Assembly: GCA_023411645.1 (NCBI GenBank)
Contig: JAEYON010000148.1
Span: 1 to 25,665 of the forward strand
Reading direction: 5' to 3'
DNA: 25,665 nucleotides
DNA from: Bacillota bacterium
Lineage (GTDB): Bacteria > Bacillota > Clostridia > Acetivibrionales > DTU013
Both the position numbers and the translations under genes were made by a program. Below, piece after piece: positions 1 through 6,823 of the stretch; position 1 is the stretch's first letter; each line of letters opens with the position of its first letter. The notes under the pieces were generated by a model. That model made no database searches. It saw only the letters and a program-made list of their open reading frames with translations, and had not been told where the DNA came from.

Positions 1-602
1 TCATCAAACAGCTCAAGCTCGTAAGGCTCGCCGACAAATGATGGAATTGGGCTGCCATCCTGTACATAAGTATGGATGCAGTGTCCGGTTCCGGGTATAG
101 CCTTTTCATAATTGAAGTAGCTTCTGATACAAAAGGTCCCTGTATTATTATAAGACTTCAATATGGACAGCTTATACGCATATAGTGGATCCTTTAGGTC
201 GATAATCCCGGAGATCCTTGGCGTGAAGTTCGGCGCATCCGGCTCAAAACATCTTGTGTTCAGTGCGTCCTCAAAGCTACCGCCTTTGGTCATTGTATCA
301 AATATGGTATCCGTCTGGTCGCCGTTGGTGATGATGTGACGGCCATCCTCATGCCTTGCCGGGAAATAAATAATCAGCGAAGGATCCGTCAGCTTGCTCT
401 CATCAAATGCCTTAGTCCTTACAGAACCATTTTCCTCTTCAAATATCCTGTTCCTGCTGTTTTCACTTCTTCCCATTATCCAATACACCTGTATCATATG
501 CTTTGCATCGGGACTCATCCCAAGGATAATCCCTCTTCCGGGATATGTATTGGTCTTCAGCATTTCATAATTGGCTGTTTGCTGCTGCTTTCCCATAGTC
601 AT
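1..602 (-). CDS. purO: IMP cyclohydrolase, PurO type (3' end outside window)
   Basis: Catalyses ring closure of FAICAR to IMP, the last step of purine synthesis, in the cytosol. I read about 200 codons on the minus strand: the product starts MTMGKQQQTANYEM and continues with YPGRGIILGMSPD, a VYWIMGRS segment and GTFCIRSYFNYEKAIPGTGH, as expected for the archaeal-type PurO family (IMP_cyclohyd), unrelated to the N-terminal cyclohydrolase domain of fused PurH. The C-terminus lies beyond base 1. The start is either the ATG at 602 or the one at 596. An AAAGGA ribosome site lies 4 nt before the first and 10 nt before the second, so the choice is open. It follows the AICAR formyltransferase by about 100 nt on the same strand, so the two probably share the ZTP-riboswitch-controlled transcript. 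Family assignment is fairly sure; the reading stays open to the window edge. Confidence 0.85.
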   Translation of the reverse strand, partial: MTMGKQQQTANYEMLKTNTYPGRGIILGMSPDAKHMIQVYWIMGRSENSRNRIFEEENGSVRTKAFDESKLTDPSLIIYFPARHEDGRHIITNGDQTDTIFDTMTKGGSFEDALNTRCFEPDAPNFTPRISGIIDLKDPLYAYKLSILKSYNNTGTFCIRSYFNYEKAIPGTGHCIHTYVQDGSPIPSFVGEPYELELFD

Positions 603-661
603 TTCGTCCTTTCTTTATGTTTAGCCTGATCTGATTACTGAAACCTGTTCCATGCAGATCA

Positions 662-692
662 GCGTACTTGCTCCGTCAAGCTCAAAGTACGC
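662..692 (-). other. Intercistronic stem-loop between formyltransferase and cyclohydrolase genes
   Basis: GCGTACTT at 662-669 pairs perfectly with AAGTACGC at 685-692 around a 15-nt loop, in the roughly 100-nt gap between the two purine genes. No T-run follows it on the minus strand, so it is not an obvious terminator. It may be an mRNA processing or stability element. The pairing is seen; the role is inferred. Confidence 0.4.
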
Positions 693-704
693 ACCTCTTA
701 CCTG

Positions 705-1874
705 TCAATGATGGAACAATCTCAGGCCTGTCATGCACATAACCATTCCATACTGGTTGCATGCTTCAATAACCGAATCCTCCCTTACAGAACCGCCAGG
801 CTGCACCACATATTTAACACCACTTTTGCGAGCCCTGTCAATGTTGTCCCTAAATGGAAAAAATGCATCCGAGCCCAAAGTAATGTCCTTCATACCGCTT
901 AGCCAGGCCTTCTTCTCATCATGTGTCAGTCTTATAGGCGCCTCCTCCAGCAATTCATTGAGCATGCCCTGTTCAAATTCAGTTGTGTCGTCCCTCACAA
1001 ACAAATCAATTGCATTGTCCCTCTCCGGCCTTCCCAATCCCTGCTTAAATTTCAACCCAAGTACCTTCGGATGCTGCTTCAGATACCACAGATCCGCTTT
1101 TTCCCCTGCAAGCCTGGTGCAATGGATCCTGGACTGCTGTCCCGCACCGCAACCTATGACCTGGCCGCCTGCAGTATAGCAGACTGAGTTCGACTGCGTA
1201 TATTTGAGTGTTATCATGGCCAGGATCATGTCTATTTTTGCCTGCTCCGGCAGCTCCTTGTTTTCAGTAACAATATTCTTCAGATCATCGAAGCACGGTA
1301 CATGACTGTTCTTCTTCTGCACAAACTCGATACCAAATATCAACCTTTTTTCAATCTCATCAGATTCATAAGCAGGGTCGATTTTGATAATATTGTACTT
1401 GCCGCCCTTCTTTTTCTTCAGGATCTCAAGAGCCTCATCCGTATATCCCGGCGCGATTACACCGTCAGAAACTTCTTTTTTGAGGATGGACGCCGTTGAA
1501 ACGTCCACAACATCGCTCAACGCTGCCCAATCGCCAAAGGAGGACATTCTGTCAGCACCTCTTGCGCGCGCGTAGGCACAGGCCAGCGGGGACAGTTCCG
1601 GATCATCAACAAAATATGCTTTCTTCAAAACATCAGATAATGGCAAACCTAAAGCTGCTCCTGCCGGACTGACATGCTTGAAGGACGCTGCTGCAGGCAT
1701 ATTCAGCGTTGCCTTGAGCTCCTTTACCAATTGCCATGAGTTCAGCGCATCCATAAAATTAATATACCCCGGGTTGCCATTCAGAATTTCAAAGGGAAGT
1801 TCTCCTGCGACGGATCGGATCTCCGCTGGTTTTTGATGCGGGTTGCAGCCATACTTCAGTTCATACGTTTTCAT
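705..1874 (-). CDS. purH: AICAR formyltransferase (stand-alone PurH transformylase)
   Basis: Transfers a formyl group from 10-formyl-tetrahydrofolate to AICAR (ZMP), giving FAICAR for the adjacent cyclohydrolase. It has 389 residues and begins MKTYELKYGCNPHQKP, matching the YGxNPHQ opening of the transformylase domain. The catalytic Lys-His pair is in SFKHVSPAG (K66, H67). Family: AICARFT_IMPCHas, but without the IMP cyclohydrolase domain found in fused PurH of about 500+ residues. The start is the ATG at 1874, 6 nt after AGGAGG. The open frame continues up to 1973, but that stretch is the riboswitch and terminator, so the longer start is wrong. Only the transformylase half of PurH is present, and PurO next door supplies the missing activity. 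Confidence 0.93.
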   Translation of the reverse strand: MKTYELKYGCNPHQKPAEIRSVAGELPFEILNGNPGYINFMDALNSWQLVKELKATLNMPAAASFKHVSPAGAALGLPLSDVLKKAYFVDDPELSPLACAYARARGADRMSSFGDWAALSDVVDVSTASILKKEVSDGVIAPGYTDEALEILKKKKGGKYNIIKIDPAYESDEIEKRLIFGIEFVQKKNSHVPCFDDLKNIVTENKELPEQAKIDMILAMITLKYTQSNSVCYTAGGQVIGCGAGQQSRIHCTRLAGEKADLWYLKQHPKVLGLKFKQGLGRPERDNAIDLFVRDDTTEFEQGMLNELLEEAPIRLTHDEKKAWLSGMKDITLGSDAFFPFRDNIDRARKSGVKYVVQPGGSVREDSVIEACNQYGMVMCMTGLRLFHH

Positions 1875-1898
1875 ATCCATCCTCCTGAAAATTATATT

Positions 1899-1943
1899 AA
1901 AAAAATAAAAACCGCCCCAGGTAAAGTGTTCTACCCAGGCGGT
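1899..1943 (-). terminator. Riboswitch-controlled intrinsic terminator
   Basis: On the minus strand ACCGCC (1943-1938) pairs with GGCGGT (1916-1911). An inner stem, TGGGTA with TACCTG through one bulge, extends it, and a T-rich tract (TTTTTATTTTTTT, about 1910-1898) follows. The 5' arm is also the conserved CCGCCTGGGTA element of the ZTP aptamer, so aptamer folding and terminator folding compete. Ligand binding should release transcription into the formyltransferase gene. Confidence 0.88.
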
Positions 1944-2005
1944 CGATAATTCATTCTTCATCATGCTTCCCATTGTTATTTCAATTTATCCGCCAGTTGC
2001 ATGAC
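1938..2005 (-). promoter_or_regulatory. ZTP (pfl motif) riboswitch aptamer
   Basis: On the minus strand, GTCATGC (2005-1999) pairs with GCATGAT (1966-1960) to form P1. The P1 internal loop carries ACTGGCGG (1997-1990) and ATGGGAA (1973-1967), matching the conserved 5' subdomain of the pfl motif. After a short linker comes CCGCCTGGGTA (about 1942-1932), matching the family's conserved 3' subdomain CCGCCUGGGCA with one change. The family binds ZTP/ZMP, which builds up when 10-formyl-THF is short, and commonly sits before purH or folate genes. Gene context fits exactly: the next gene consumes ZMP and formyl-THF. The aptamer lies between a consensus promoter and the terminator. Confidence 0.9.
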
Positions 2006-2025
2006 TGCGCTCAATTTTCAACTTT

Positions 2026-2054
2026 AGTATATGATAAGCTCCGACCTGTGTCAA
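2026..2054 (-). promoter_or_regulatory. Sigma-A promoter of the purine operon
   Basis: TTGACA (2054-2049), a 17-nt spacer and TATACT (2031-2026) lie on the minus strand, about 20 nt before the ZTP aptamer begins. The -35 box is perfect and the -10 matches at 5 of 6. The promoter sits immediately after the end of the preceding Fe-S protein gene. Confidence 0.85.
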
Positions 2055-2085
2055 GAATTTCATGTCTGTTCGTTGTCTAAAGCAT

Positions 2086-2955
2086 TTATTGAACATTATC
2101 AAATAAGGCCTTCAGATTTCTCGGAATACTTTCATAGAACCACTTCATGCAGTTAGTCTCAAGCTTATCAGCAAGCTCCTTTGGCAAATCCTCAAATTTT
2201 ACGCCGGATAGCAAAAGTGCCGTTTCCTCCTCGGAAAAACTAACGGATTGAGTAATATTGTTAAACCCGTCCTTATTTGCGGGGCACAGCTCCTGACAGC
2301 GTGAGCAGCACACGATCCTGTGGTGGACGGATTTCGGAACTGTGTCGGGAAATGGCTCCGTTCCGAATTCATTGATTGACGTCAGGCACTTCTCATTATC
2401 AATAAGGAAACGATCATTCAAAATAGCACCGGTAGGACAATTCTTCGCGCACTGATTACATTCTTCGCAAACATCCATATTTTTAACTTCGCGCCATGTA
2501 TACTCCTTGTCATACGGCATATCGGAAATAAACACAAAAAGTGAGATTAAGCTACCCATTCCGTCAATAAAGCAGATGTTGTTTCTGCCGTATTCAGCCA
2601 ATCCGCTGCGCACCGCCAAACGTTTCTGCGGCAGCCAGTAATCGAAAAAGAAACGATAATTGTTGCCCTGAGATAAAAATTCTTTGACCTCGTCTTCAGT
2701 AGCTGCCATATCTACAACGCTGGTTACTGCTTTACCTTCATAATGAAAAACTGCATTGCACAGTTCAAAACCAACTGCTGCTATAATAATCGACTGAGGC
2801 TCAAAATCCGTCTTCGGATTAAGCACATACTGCTCTTTGACAATCCATTTTTGAAAATTGTTCAGGTCATTGCGCTGTGCAAATATAGATATATCGTCCT
2901 TAATATCATTCAGACAGGAAATCGGAATCGCAGTTGTTTTAATATTGGTTATCAT
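2086..2955 (-). CDS. QueG-like double 4Fe-4S cluster protein
   Basis: This 289-residue protein has a ferredoxin-like module for two 4Fe-4S clusters: CEECNQCAKNCP (C163, C166, C169, C173) with C190, then CCSRCQELCP (C216/C217, C220, C224). The layout follows the epoxyqueuosine reductase family (COG1600). The segment before it, LAVRSGLAEYGRNNICFIDG (about 113-132), corresponds to the QueG region LAxxAGLGWIGKNT but is clearly diverged. It may therefore be a relative acting on something other than queuosine, and the true reaction is unknown. No signal peptide is seen, so it is probably cytosolic. The start ATG at 2955 follows AGAGGT by 8 nt. It is the last gene of a unit with the DUF3788 gene (26-nt gap) and the WYL regulator upstream. 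Confidence 0.75.
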   Translation of the reverse strand: MITNIKTTAIPISCLNDIKDDISIFAQRNDLNNFQKWIVKEQYVLNPKTDFEPQSIIIAAVGFELCNAVFHYEGKAVTSVVDMAATEDEVKEFLSQGNNYRFFFDYWLPQKRLAVRSGLAEYGRNNICFIDGMGSLISLFVFISDMPYDKEYTWREVKNMDVCEECNQCAKNCPTGAILNDRFLIDNEKCLTSINEFGTEPFPDTVPKSVHHRIVCCSRCQELCPANKDGFNNITQSVSFSEEETALLLSGVKFEDLPKELADKLETNCMKWFYESIPRNLKALFDNVQ

Positions 2956-2981
2956 TTCACATTACCTCTCTTAACATTACT

Positions 2982-3434
2982 TTACTTTGCCGCCTCATCT
3001 TTCGGCTTCATTTTAACAGACATAAGCAACTTATAGTCCCGCAAATCAGCATCATTATCGACTCGGAACATCATCCATCTGCCCATTTTCATATAGTCCT
3101 GAGCATTGTCATACTGGGCACGCATTTCAGGAGATAATACACTTCGTAGCATCTCCATTTCTGCTTCATGCTTATAACTGATGACCATAAAGACTGAAAA
3201 AGAGCCTTCTTCGGGATAGAGTGTGCCAAATGACTGACCGCTTTTTTGAAATTTTACATTCCAGCCGGGCTTACCGGAGCATCCGCTGTAAGACATTTTG
3301 GGTTTTGCACTGTATGCACTGTTCATGTAGTCGAAAAGAGAATCCCACAATCTTCTGCCTTCACCGCCAATATACTCTGCCATAGCTTCAAAGCTTGGCT
3401 GATTGATCTGCGGGTACATATTTTTCCATTCCAT
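2982..3434 (-). CDS. DUF3788 domain protein
   Basis: This 150-residue soluble protein begins MEWKNMYPQINQPSFEAMAEYI, with a CSGKPGWNVKFQKSGQSFGT region and a C-terminal DLRDYKLLMSVKMKPK segment, the pattern I associate with DUF3788. No catalytic motif, membrane segment or signal is visible, and the function of the family is unknown to me. An AAGGGGGTTAAGGT purine-rich stretch precedes the ATG at 3434. It lies between a WYL regulator (66-nt gap) and a QueG-like Fe-S protein (26-nt gap), all on one strand, so a shared stress or redox role is possible but unproven. Confidence 0.7.
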   Translation of the reverse strand: MEWKNMYPQINQPSFEAMAEYIGGEGRRLWDSLFDYMNSAYSAKPKMSYSGCSGKPGWNVKFQKSGQSFGTLYPEEGSFSVFMVISYKHEAEMEMLRSVLSPEMRAQYDNAQDYMKMGRWMMFRVDNDADLRDYKLLMSVKMKPKDEAAK

Positions 3435-3468
3435 ACCTTAACCCCCTTGTTCCAATATCCTACCACAG

Positions 3469-3490
3469 CATACTTGACAACAGTATGTCA
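3469..3490. promoter_or_regulatory. Interleaved inverted repeats between WYL and DUF3788 genes
   Basis: In 22 bp, CATACT (3469-3474) mirrors AGTATG (3482-3487), and TGACA (3475-3479) mirrors TGTCA (3486-3490). The double symmetry in a 66-nt gap directly after a DNA-binding regulator gene makes an operator plausible. A TTGTCA hexamer on the minus strand could act as a -35 box for the downstream pair, but no good -10 follows. Repeats are seen; function is inferred. Confidence 0.4.
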
Positions 3491-3500
3491 GGTTAAGAAA

Positions 3501-4409
3501 TTATTTGTAAAATCCTACTATCTTTTCGCTGCGTTCTTTGATGATTTTTCTTATATGTTCAGGCTCAACTACTTCTACAAAACAGCCAAAACTGAGAATG
3601 TATCCGTACAGCCATTCATCCTCAGTAATGCTAATTTCAAGTGTATAACTGCCATCGCCATTATCGCGTATCCATTCGTCATCAAAGTCATCATAAAGAC
3701 GGTACAATGCCTCTTTGCTGAATTTCAAGACAACATTCACACATTGCATTTCCATTTCTGTTTCATCAGAACGTTCCTCTATAATATGAACCTTGTTCCT
3801 ATCAAATGTTTCGTCCCCTATTTCTACTCTCTTGATCCGAGAAATGCGAAAGGTGCGATAGTCCTGTTTTTCATGGCAAAATCCCCACAGATACCACGCC
3901 TGTGATTTGAATAACAGCCGCATAGGCTCAATCACCCGGTGGCTCTTTTTATTATTTGAGTTTATGTAGTCAATCTCAATTACTCTGCTTTGCATAATTG
4001 CGGTCTTTATATCGGTAAACTTATTATATTCATTTGGATCTGCTCCCCAGGGAGAAAAGTCAATAGAAATCCAATCAGTAACTGAATTTTTGAAAATTCC
4101 GCTGAGTTTTTCCAGTACTATATCAATTTCGGGATATTTGGTTGACTGTAAAGTTTGAAGAGCAAATAAGATGCTATCTTTTTCACTATTGGACAACGCT
4201 GTGCGATTGACAGTGTACTCCTCCAATATGGATATCCCGCCGTTTGTACCCTGCGTGGCATATACGGGCACGCCGGAAACAGAGAGCACATCAATATCAC
4301 GGTAAATCGTACGTGTGGACACGCCAAACCGTTTCGCAAGCTCAGAGGCCTTCACAGTCTTTTTATTCAGCAGTATGGTTGTTATTTCTAGCAATCGGTT
4401 GAGCTTCAT
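3501..4409 (-). CDS. YafY-type HTH/WYL transcriptional regulator
   Basis: This 302-residue cytosolic regulator has an N-terminal DeoR-like winged helix (residues about 1-55, with ELAKRFGVSTRTIYRDIDVL as recognition region), a short wing (PVYATQGTNGGISI) and a WYL ligand-sensing domain around 135-200 that contains AWYLWGFC and RTFRISRI. A C-terminal extension domain (about 210-302) is typical of the family. WYL proteins bind small ligands or nucleic acid and often control adjacent genes; the likely targets are the DUF3788 and Fe-S protein genes that follow on the same strand. The start ATG at 4409 follows GGTGA weakly. An interleaved inverted repeat lies just after its stop codon. The ligand is unknown. 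Confidence 0.88.
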   Translation of the reverse strand: MKLNRLLEITTILLNKKTVKASELAKRFGVSTRTIYRDIDVLSVSGVPVYATQGTNGGISILEEYTVNRTALSNSEKDSILFALQTLQSTKYPEIDIVLEKLSGIFKNSVTDWISIDFSPWGADPNEYNKFTDIKTAIMQSRVIEIDYINSNNKKSHRVIEPMRLLFKSQAWYLWGFCHEKQDYRTFRISRIKRVEIGDETFDRNKVHIIEERSDETEMEMQCVNVVLKFSKEALYRLYDDFDDEWIRDNGDGSYTLEISITEDEWLYGYILSFGCFVEVVEPEHIRKIIKERSEKIVGFYK

Positions 4410-4604
4410 ATTAATTCACCGTTAAATACTCGACATAAATATATAGTAATACTTCCAGATTATATAAACAAGTACCTCGTCCACTCTTCTAAAACATCTT
4501 TATACAAAGTGTTCTTTACAATTTTCCAATCCTTGACTTGGATAGAACCATTTCAAGTATTAGTTCTTTATAGATGTCCTTATCTTTTCATTGTCAATTA
4601 GTTC
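4410..4604. other. Divergent intergenic region, no gene seen
   Basis: This AT-rich spacer separates the WYL gene (minus) and the ArsR-type gene (plus). GTTCTTTA recurs at 4511-4518, 4563-4570 and 4601-4608, and the last copy overlaps the -35 box of the downstream promoter. On the minus strand TTGTTT, a 17-nt spacer and TACTAT form only a weak promoter candidate for the WYL gene. No open frame with a ribosome site was found. Confidence 0.4.
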
Positions 4605-4633
4605 TTTACATTTGTCATTAATAAGTATATAAT
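4605..4633 (+). promoter_or_regulatory. Sigma-A promoter of ArsR-type regulator/hydrolase operon
   Basis: TTTACA (4605-4610), a 17-nt spacer and a perfect TATAAT (4628-4633) lie 76 nt before the regulator ATG. The expected start point, about 4640, falls inside the palindromes that follow immediately, a classic repressor arrangement. Confidence 0.85.
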
Positions 4634-4670
4634 AACATTCGATACTCATCGAATGTTTTGCAAAACATTC
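4634..4670. promoter_or_regulatory. Overlapping perfect palindromes, probable autoregulatory operator
   Basis: AACATTCGAT (4634-4643) and ATCGAATGTT (4648-4657) form a perfect 10-bp inverted repeat around ACTC. The right arm is shared with a second perfect 20-bp palindrome, GAATGTTTTGCAAAACATTC (4651-4670). The half-site ACATTC/GAATGT thus occurs three times in 37 bp. The block begins right after the -10 box, so a bound protein would block initiation. The likely binder is the winged-helix protein encoded just downstream. Confidence 0.75.
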
Positions 4671-4708
4671 TCATAAATGCATAGTTATCAAATGTAGGAA
4701 GGGAAAAT

Positions 4709-5773
4709 ATGCTGACAGAACAGAATACCATTAAATTTTCAGTAAGCACTACCCTCGAATATGCCTGCTCCCTGTATATTCTGGCCAACGGGCGCAATTG
4801 TCTTTCTCTGTCTAAGGAAATAGGTGTAACGCCGGATCAGATTCTTATTAATATGGGTGAAGTAGGATCAAAGGTCTTCACCAGGCATATGCAAAACGAG
4901 TTAGCCTTTTTTATGGAACAAGATACCTACAGCTTATCCGGTACAAATCCACTAAATGCACTTCCTTTTCTTGCTGCCCTGGAAAACCCGGCAATTGAAG
5001 GTATTGCAGAACTGATAAAACACCTGGAGAGCAGCGATGAACAGTATCTCCCGTTTCTTATTACCAAAAGCGCGATCGGCACGAAATGCAGTAAAGAATA
5101 TGTACCGGAATTGCTCGAAAACTATATCAGTCATCTCTCACCGGAGGAAGAAAATCTTCGGGAGAAGTTGAGGGAGTGTCTTAAAAACCCATTGGAGATG
5201 CAGGCAAGATTCTGCTTATTGCTTAGGCAGTTTTATGAAAATGTCTATAAGCCATTTGAAGCAGATATCAATAATACGATCGAAGCCAAAGTGGCGTACT
5301 ATGAACAGCAATTCGACACAGACCCTGCAGCCTTTGCTAATGATTATTTCAGGATCAACTTAAGCAACTGCGAAAAGAAGCCGGCAGTATACCTGAGTCT
5401 GTTTATGCAGGTTGGTTCTCTGCTTTTCAGAAGCAAAGATGGATCGGATGTCATCATACTGGGCATCCATTCAGACAAACGCTTTGGCCGTGAAGTAATG
5501 AAAAATCGTCTCGTATCCTTTTATAAGCTGTTATCGGACGAAAAAAGGTTTCAGTTGCTGGAGCTTATTTCGGATAGCCCAAAATATGTGAATGAATTGG
5601 CGGAATTGCTTGATTTAGCCCCATCAACGGTCTCCCATCACCTCGGTTATTTTATACGGTCCGGCATTGTACTTGCGGCACGCGATGAACACAGGCTTTA
5701 CTATTCACTGGACCACAAAAAAGTTCGTGAATTATTTGAGAAATCCATAAAATTATTTATAAAGGAGTTGTAA
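4709..5773 (+). CDS. Transcriptional regulator with C-terminal ArsR-type winged helix
   Basis: This 354-residue protein has a clear ArsR/SmtB-like winged helix only at its C-terminus (about 262-340): FYKLLSDEKRFQLLELI, then recognition helix LAPSTVSHHLGYFIRSGIV and a wing ending HRLYYSL. The first roughly 250 residues are mostly helical by appearance, with no motif I recognise. They probably sense a ligand or mediate oligomerisation. Typical ArsR proteins are only about 100 residues and carry metal-binding Cys motifs in the helix; those are absent here, so metal sensing is unlikely. The start follows GGAAGGG. The gene is preceded by a consensus promoter and overlapping palindromes, and is coupled to an alpha/beta hydrolase 3 nt downstream, suggesting autorepression and control of that enzyme. 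Confidence 0.85.
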   Translation: MLTEQNTIKFSVSTTLEYACSLYILANGRNCLSLSKEIGVTPDQILINMGEVGSKVFTRHMQNELAFFMEQDTYSLSGTNPLNALPFLAALENPAIEGIAELIKHLESSDEQYLPFLITKSAIGTKCSKEYVPELLENYISHLSPEEENLREKLRECLKNPLEMQARFCLLLRQFYENVYKPFEADINNTIEAKVAYYEQQFDTDPAAFANDYFRINLSNCEKKPAVYLSLFMQVGSLLFRSKDGSDVIILGIHSDKRFGREVMKNRLVSFYKLLSDEKRFQLLELISDSPKYVNELAELLDLAPSTVSHHLGYFIRSGIVLAARDEHRLYYSLDHKKVRELFEKSIKLFIKEL

Positions 5774-5776
5774 ACC

Positions 5777-6655
5777 ATGAAAAGCAGGTACAAGAGCATC
5801 GAAGGACAAAGACTTATACTTGAAAGCTATGATAAGCTTTTGGCTTCCTGGGATGTTGATAAGGAAGAAAAGGATATCCCAACCACTTGGGGCACGACCC
5901 ATGTCATTATTGCCGGTGATCCCTCCAGTCCACCGCTCATGTTGCTGCACGGTGTTGGTGATGACTCTGCTCTGATGTGGATTTATAACGCAAAAGAACT
6001 GTCCCTCCATTTTAGACTATATGCTGTCGATACTATGGGCGGTCCAGGCAAAAGCGAGCCAAATGAGCATTATTTTGAGGCCTTTGATCAGGCCGAGTGG
6101 CTTGATGAGGTTGTGAATGCTCTTGGAATATCAGGAGCCGATATTGCCGGGGTCTCAAATGGCGCTGCTATGACGCTTAACTATACTGTAAATCACCTTG
6201 ACAAAGTGGGCAGGATTATCTTAATGGCAGCGGGAGGAAAAGGAAGCATGCTAAAAATCCTAAAATTCCTGCCCGCAGTGCTGTTTCCTTCTGAAAAAAC
6301 CGCAAGAAAACTCATGTCTACCATGGGCGGCGATAATATTTCCATGTTTCTGGACAATGCCGATCTCATGGAGCATTGGGGATACCTTCTAAAACACTTC
6401 CGCAACTCGACTATGATGCAGCACAAGGTTCCCAAAATACAAGACGATCAGCTTGCAATGATTAAAGAGAGATCTCTTTGGCTGCTTGGTGAAAATGATG
6501 GCCTCGCAGATGTTCCTAAGTCCGAGCAGTGGTATAAGGAATGCGGCTTCAACTACAAAATTATCAAAAATGCCGGTCATGGCGTCAACCACCAGCAGCA
6601 TGAAATTATTAACAGAGAGATCGTGAACTATTTATCTCATACTTTGAAGGTTTGA
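5777..6655 (+). CDS. Alpha/beta hydrolase
   Basis: This 292-residue cytosolic alpha/beta hydrolase has an oxyanion-hole HGVGDD segment (about 58-63), nucleophile elbow GVSNG with Ser127, probable acid Asp241 in GENDG and catalytic His268 in NAGHGVN, so the triad appears complete. It probably acts as an esterase, lactonase or C-C hydrolase; the substrate is not deducible. A lid insertion is likely around 150-215. Its ATG lies 3 nt after the regulator's stop, and its AAAGGAG ribosome site lies inside the regulator's last codons, so translation is coupled. The regulator may respond to a substrate of this enzyme. A strong terminator follows. Confidence 0.88.
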   Translation: MKSRYKSIEGQRLILESYDKLLASWDVDKEEKDIPTTWGTTHVIIAGDPSSPPLMLLHGVGDDSALMWIYNAKELSLHFRLYAVDTMGGPGKSEPNEHYFEAFDQAEWLDEVVNALGISGADIAGVSNGAAMTLNYTVNHLDKVGRIILMAAGGKGSMLKILKFLPAVLFPSEKTARKLMSTMGGDNISMFLDNADLMEHWGYLLKHFRNSTMMQHKVPKIQDDQLAMIKERSLWLLGENDGLADVPKSEQWYKECGFNYKIIKNAGHGVNHQQHEIINREIVNYLSHTLKV

Positions 6656-6718
6656 CATGCTCGCGCAGCATCTACTGTTAAAGCAGTTTACCCCACCTGT
6701 TATTGAAACCTGAATGCA

Positions 6719-6771
6719 GATGGGTTTCACCCATCAAAAACGAGGCGCTTCATTTGAAGCGCCTTGTTTAT
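6719..6771. terminator. Bidirectional terminator between convergent genes (tandem hairpins)
   Basis: GGCGCTTCA (6744-6752) and TGAAGCGCC (6755-6763) form a perfect 9-bp GC-rich stem, followed by TTGTTTATT on the plus strand. On the minus strand the same stem is followed by TCGTTTTTG. It can therefore end both the hydrolase transcript and the convergent trpB-like transcript. A second small hairpin, GATGGGT/ACCCATC (6719-6735), sits beside it. Confidence 0.88.
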
Positions 6772-6823
6772 TGAATTATCATATTATATAAGATTTATGG
6801 AAGAATGCGTATCTTCGCTAGCT

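Noticed and set aside
336..1575. Several plus-strand frames opposite the purine genes
   Set aside because: They are antisense to two well-supported genes, lack ribosome sites and have no family features.
1875..1973. N-terminal extension of the AICAR formyltransferase
   Set aside because: The open frame crosses the ZTP aptamer and terminator; the AGGAGG site fits the ATG at 1874 and the family starts there.
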